Positions 40,423-41,354 of a stretch of DNA of 41,354 bases are shown here, piece after piece. Under the pieces are notes generated by a model. That model saw only the letters and a list, made by a program, of their open reading frames with translations. It searched no databases and was not told where the DNA came from. A program made the position numbers and the translations under genes. Origin of the DNA: Elusimicrobiota bacterium (lineage in GTDB: Bacteria > Elusimicrobiota > Elusimicrobia > JACQPE01). The stretch's first letter is position 1, and each line of letters starts with the position of its first letter. The stretch covers positions 1 through 41,354 of the forward strand of contig JACPAN010000021.1 in assembly GCA_016180815.1 (NCBI GenBank), written 5' to 3'.

Positions 40423-40878
40423 ATGAAGAAATTTTGGTTGATTCCGTTTGTTTCGGTGGCCGTCGGGCTTTGGGCCCAGGATGCTTCTTTAAATGATGAT
40501 GCTGATCGGCAGGCGGCCGAAGCCGGCGCAATTTTTGATGAGGGACAAGACGCCGCCGGTCAAGATGCCGTGGAGGGCGCCGGCGTGGTTGAGCCGGATA
40601 TGATCACCGGGGCCGGCACCGTAGAACGCGAAGAGAGCGCCAAGTCCGCGATCCCCGAAGAAAAACCTAAACGCTCCGGCTGCCGGACCAATTGTTTTTC
40701 CGAAGGCGACAGCGGCGGTTATTTTGGGGACAGAAAACTTTCGGGATCAATATTGGGCATCGGCGCAGCGACTTTTGCCGGTTTCATGTTGGGCGGATTT
40801 TTGGGCGGGTGGAGGGGGGAATTTTGGCGGATTGAAGGGGCAGTATGGGGATATTGGTTTATAGCCCGCGCCCCATGA
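40423..40878 (+). CDS. Small exported protein, family 1 paralogue, 3' end probably replaced
   Basis: 151 residues from ATG 40423 behind TAGGAGG. Signal peptide (FWLIPFVSVAVGLWA/Q) then RQAAEAGAIFDEGQDA, closely like the protein at 35336; a Gly-rich membrane helix follows (ILGIGAATFAGFMLGGFLGG). The second helix and charged tail seen in the relatives are missing. After about 40823 the residues (FWRIEGAVWGYWFIARAP) do not continue the pattern, so the true 3' end has probably been lost at a junction. Confidence 0.65.
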   Translation: MKKFWLIPFVSVAVGLWAQDASLNDDADRQAAEAGAIFDEGQDAAGQDAVEGAGVVEPDMITGAGTVEREESAKSAIPEEKPKRSGCRTNCFSEGDSGGYFGDRKLSGSILGIGAATFAGFMLGGFLGGWRGEFWRIEGAVWGYWFIARAP

Positions 40879-40917
40879 TTCCAACGTGAATTGCACGCGA
40901 AGCGTGTGGCTTGCCAT

Positions 40918-41030
40918 GGTGCCGAAAATCCAGTCATAACAGCCTGTTGATTTTCGAGCATCTGCCGGAATTAAGATACCGTAGCGCATGCTCGAAAACC
41001 AACAGATGAACTGACTCGGTTTTCGGCACC
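40918..41030. repeat. Long imperfect inverted repeat (~113 bases)
   Basis: Outer arms GGTGCCGAAAA (40918-40928) and TTTTCGGCACC (41020-41030) are exact complements; inside them CAGTCA pairs with TGACT, CTGTTG with the CCAACAG region, and TTTTCGAGCAT with ATGCTCGAAAA, with unequal extra bases between. The loop is about 24 bases. attC-like shape but without the GTTRRRY/RYYYAAC cores. May be a terminator, a mobile-element relic or an assembly hairpin. Confidence 0.7.
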
Positions 41031-41230
41031 CATTGCGTGGGTTTCCATGTTGCTCCAGCAGCTGGATTATCCAGGCATAGGCAGAGCTTTCCTGCAGTTG
41101 TTGAGGTTACATTGGCCCTTATTTCACCTACATTGCAGGTTGTTGCTGTTGCATTGCTTGTAGCTACTCCTCCTCCAGAGATTTGTAATAATGAGGATGG
41201 TGCAGTCGTCCCGATGCCGACGTTGCCGCA
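40934..41230 (-). pseudogene. C-terminal fragment of a GNVGIGT-repeat surface/fibre protein
   Basis: The minus frame beginning at 41230 reads CGNVGIGTTAPSSLLQISGG, the repeat typical of tail-fibre-like and bacterial surface proteins (often before S74 chaperone domains), then TTAGKLCLCLDNPAAGATW and a Trp-rich end. It has no start: directly upstream is the TAA of the AbrB-like fragment. The last ~35 codons run through the inverted repeat to TGA 40934-40936. A 5'-truncated gene at a junction. Confidence 0.6.
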
Positions 41231-41353
41231 TTAAATTGAAATAACTAATTTGTCTTTTCCTTCTGGATACACCTCAACCTCTTTTCCTTTTTTCAAATTT
41301 AAAAAGTCTATTATTTTTTTAGGCAGCCTTATGTCCAAAGTTGTTCCAGACTG
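41231..41353 (-). CDS. AbrB/MazE-like antitoxin DNA-binding domain, partial at the window end
   Basis: Forty codons and a TAA (41231-41233) on the minus strand, entering from beyond the window. TLDIRLPKKIIDFLNLKKGK followed by EVEVYPEGKDKLVISI matches the swapped-hairpin AbrB/SpoVT fold of MazE-, VapB- and AbrB-like proteins. These 124 bases are about 31% GC, unlike the rest of the window, suggesting transfer or a chimeric join. N-terminus and partner are not visible. Confidence 0.65.
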   Translation of the reverse strand, partial: QSGTTLDIRLPKKIIDFLNLKKGKEVEVYPEGKDKLVISI

Positions 41354-41354
41354 G

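Noticed and set aside
40918-41030. Integron attC site
   Set aside because: The general shape fits but no GTTRRRY or RYYYAAC core sites are present, and no integrase is nearby.
1-41354. CRISPR arrays, tRNA, rRNA, insertion sequences, reverse transcriptase
   Set aside because: No regularly spaced repeats, cloverleaf with CCA-end features, rRNA cores, transposase motifs or YxDD reverse transcriptase motif were found by reading both strands.

Overview
The window looks like one end-to-end metagenomic contig from a Gram-negative-type bacterium of moderate GC. Protein style suggests an Elusimicrobiota-like or other deep-branching lineage: a PorV/UPF0164-like outer-membrane protein, FlgD-like C-terminal Ig sorting domains, many Sec-exported proteins of unknown function, and a TIGR02147-type regulator. 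The taxonomic call is inference. No rRNA, tRNA, CRISPR array or insertion sequence was recognised.

Layout. 1-4032 (minus): a degenerate 5'-nucleotidase-like exported protein behind an exported Memo-AMMECR1 fusion; the first ~120 bases are instead a plus-strand rnpA fragment of about 78% GC that does not belong with the rest. 4072-5864 (plus): a membrane protein pair ending in an HTTM-DUF393 fusion. 5912-6585 (minus): a vapBC-like module with an apparently leaderless promoter. 6595-9921 (minus): mutY reads in frame into a CapA-like lipoprotein with a beta-propeller. 10013-14729 (plus): a PAS membrane protein, then a tight operon of ridA, an MshEN domain, a hydrolase, a GH1 glycosidase and an SDR epimerase. 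14734-17541 (minus): an exported trypsin-like protease, an exported lethal-factor-like protein behind a structured leader, and a cupredoxin. 17734-23860 (plus): recA, a Xer recombinase in the same frame, an exported TIM-barrel protein, adenosine deaminase, an SDR and a hydrolase. 23863-28032 (minus): an exported HExxH protease, an osmoprotectant-type ABC importer and an exported hydrolase. 28073-29171 (plus): a [2Fe-2S] ferredoxin and an exported coiled-coil protein. 29176-35021 (minus): acs, then an operon of regulator, exported propeller protein, PorV-like protein and small membrane protein. 35221-40878: a cluster of small exported proteins, with a DUF4143 ATPase under a 26-bp-arm palindrome and an FGE-sulfatase/C-type-lectin-fold protein resembling diversity-generating-retroelement targets. 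40879-41354: gene fragments of changing composition (GNVGIGT-repeat protein end, a ~112-bp inverted repeat, and an AbrB-like fragment of about 31% GC).

Functional themes. Much of the window codes for cell-envelope and exported proteins, including three different exported protease-like proteins. Palindromic intergenic elements built from TAG-CCT / AGTCTAA-like words recur in front of exported-protein or regulator genes. Several genes (vapB, the DUF4143 ATPase, the TIGR02147-type regulator, mutY, ridA) have a -10-like hexamer 7 to 10 bases before the start codon, implying leaderless mRNAs. Both ends look chimeric and should not be trusted for synteny.
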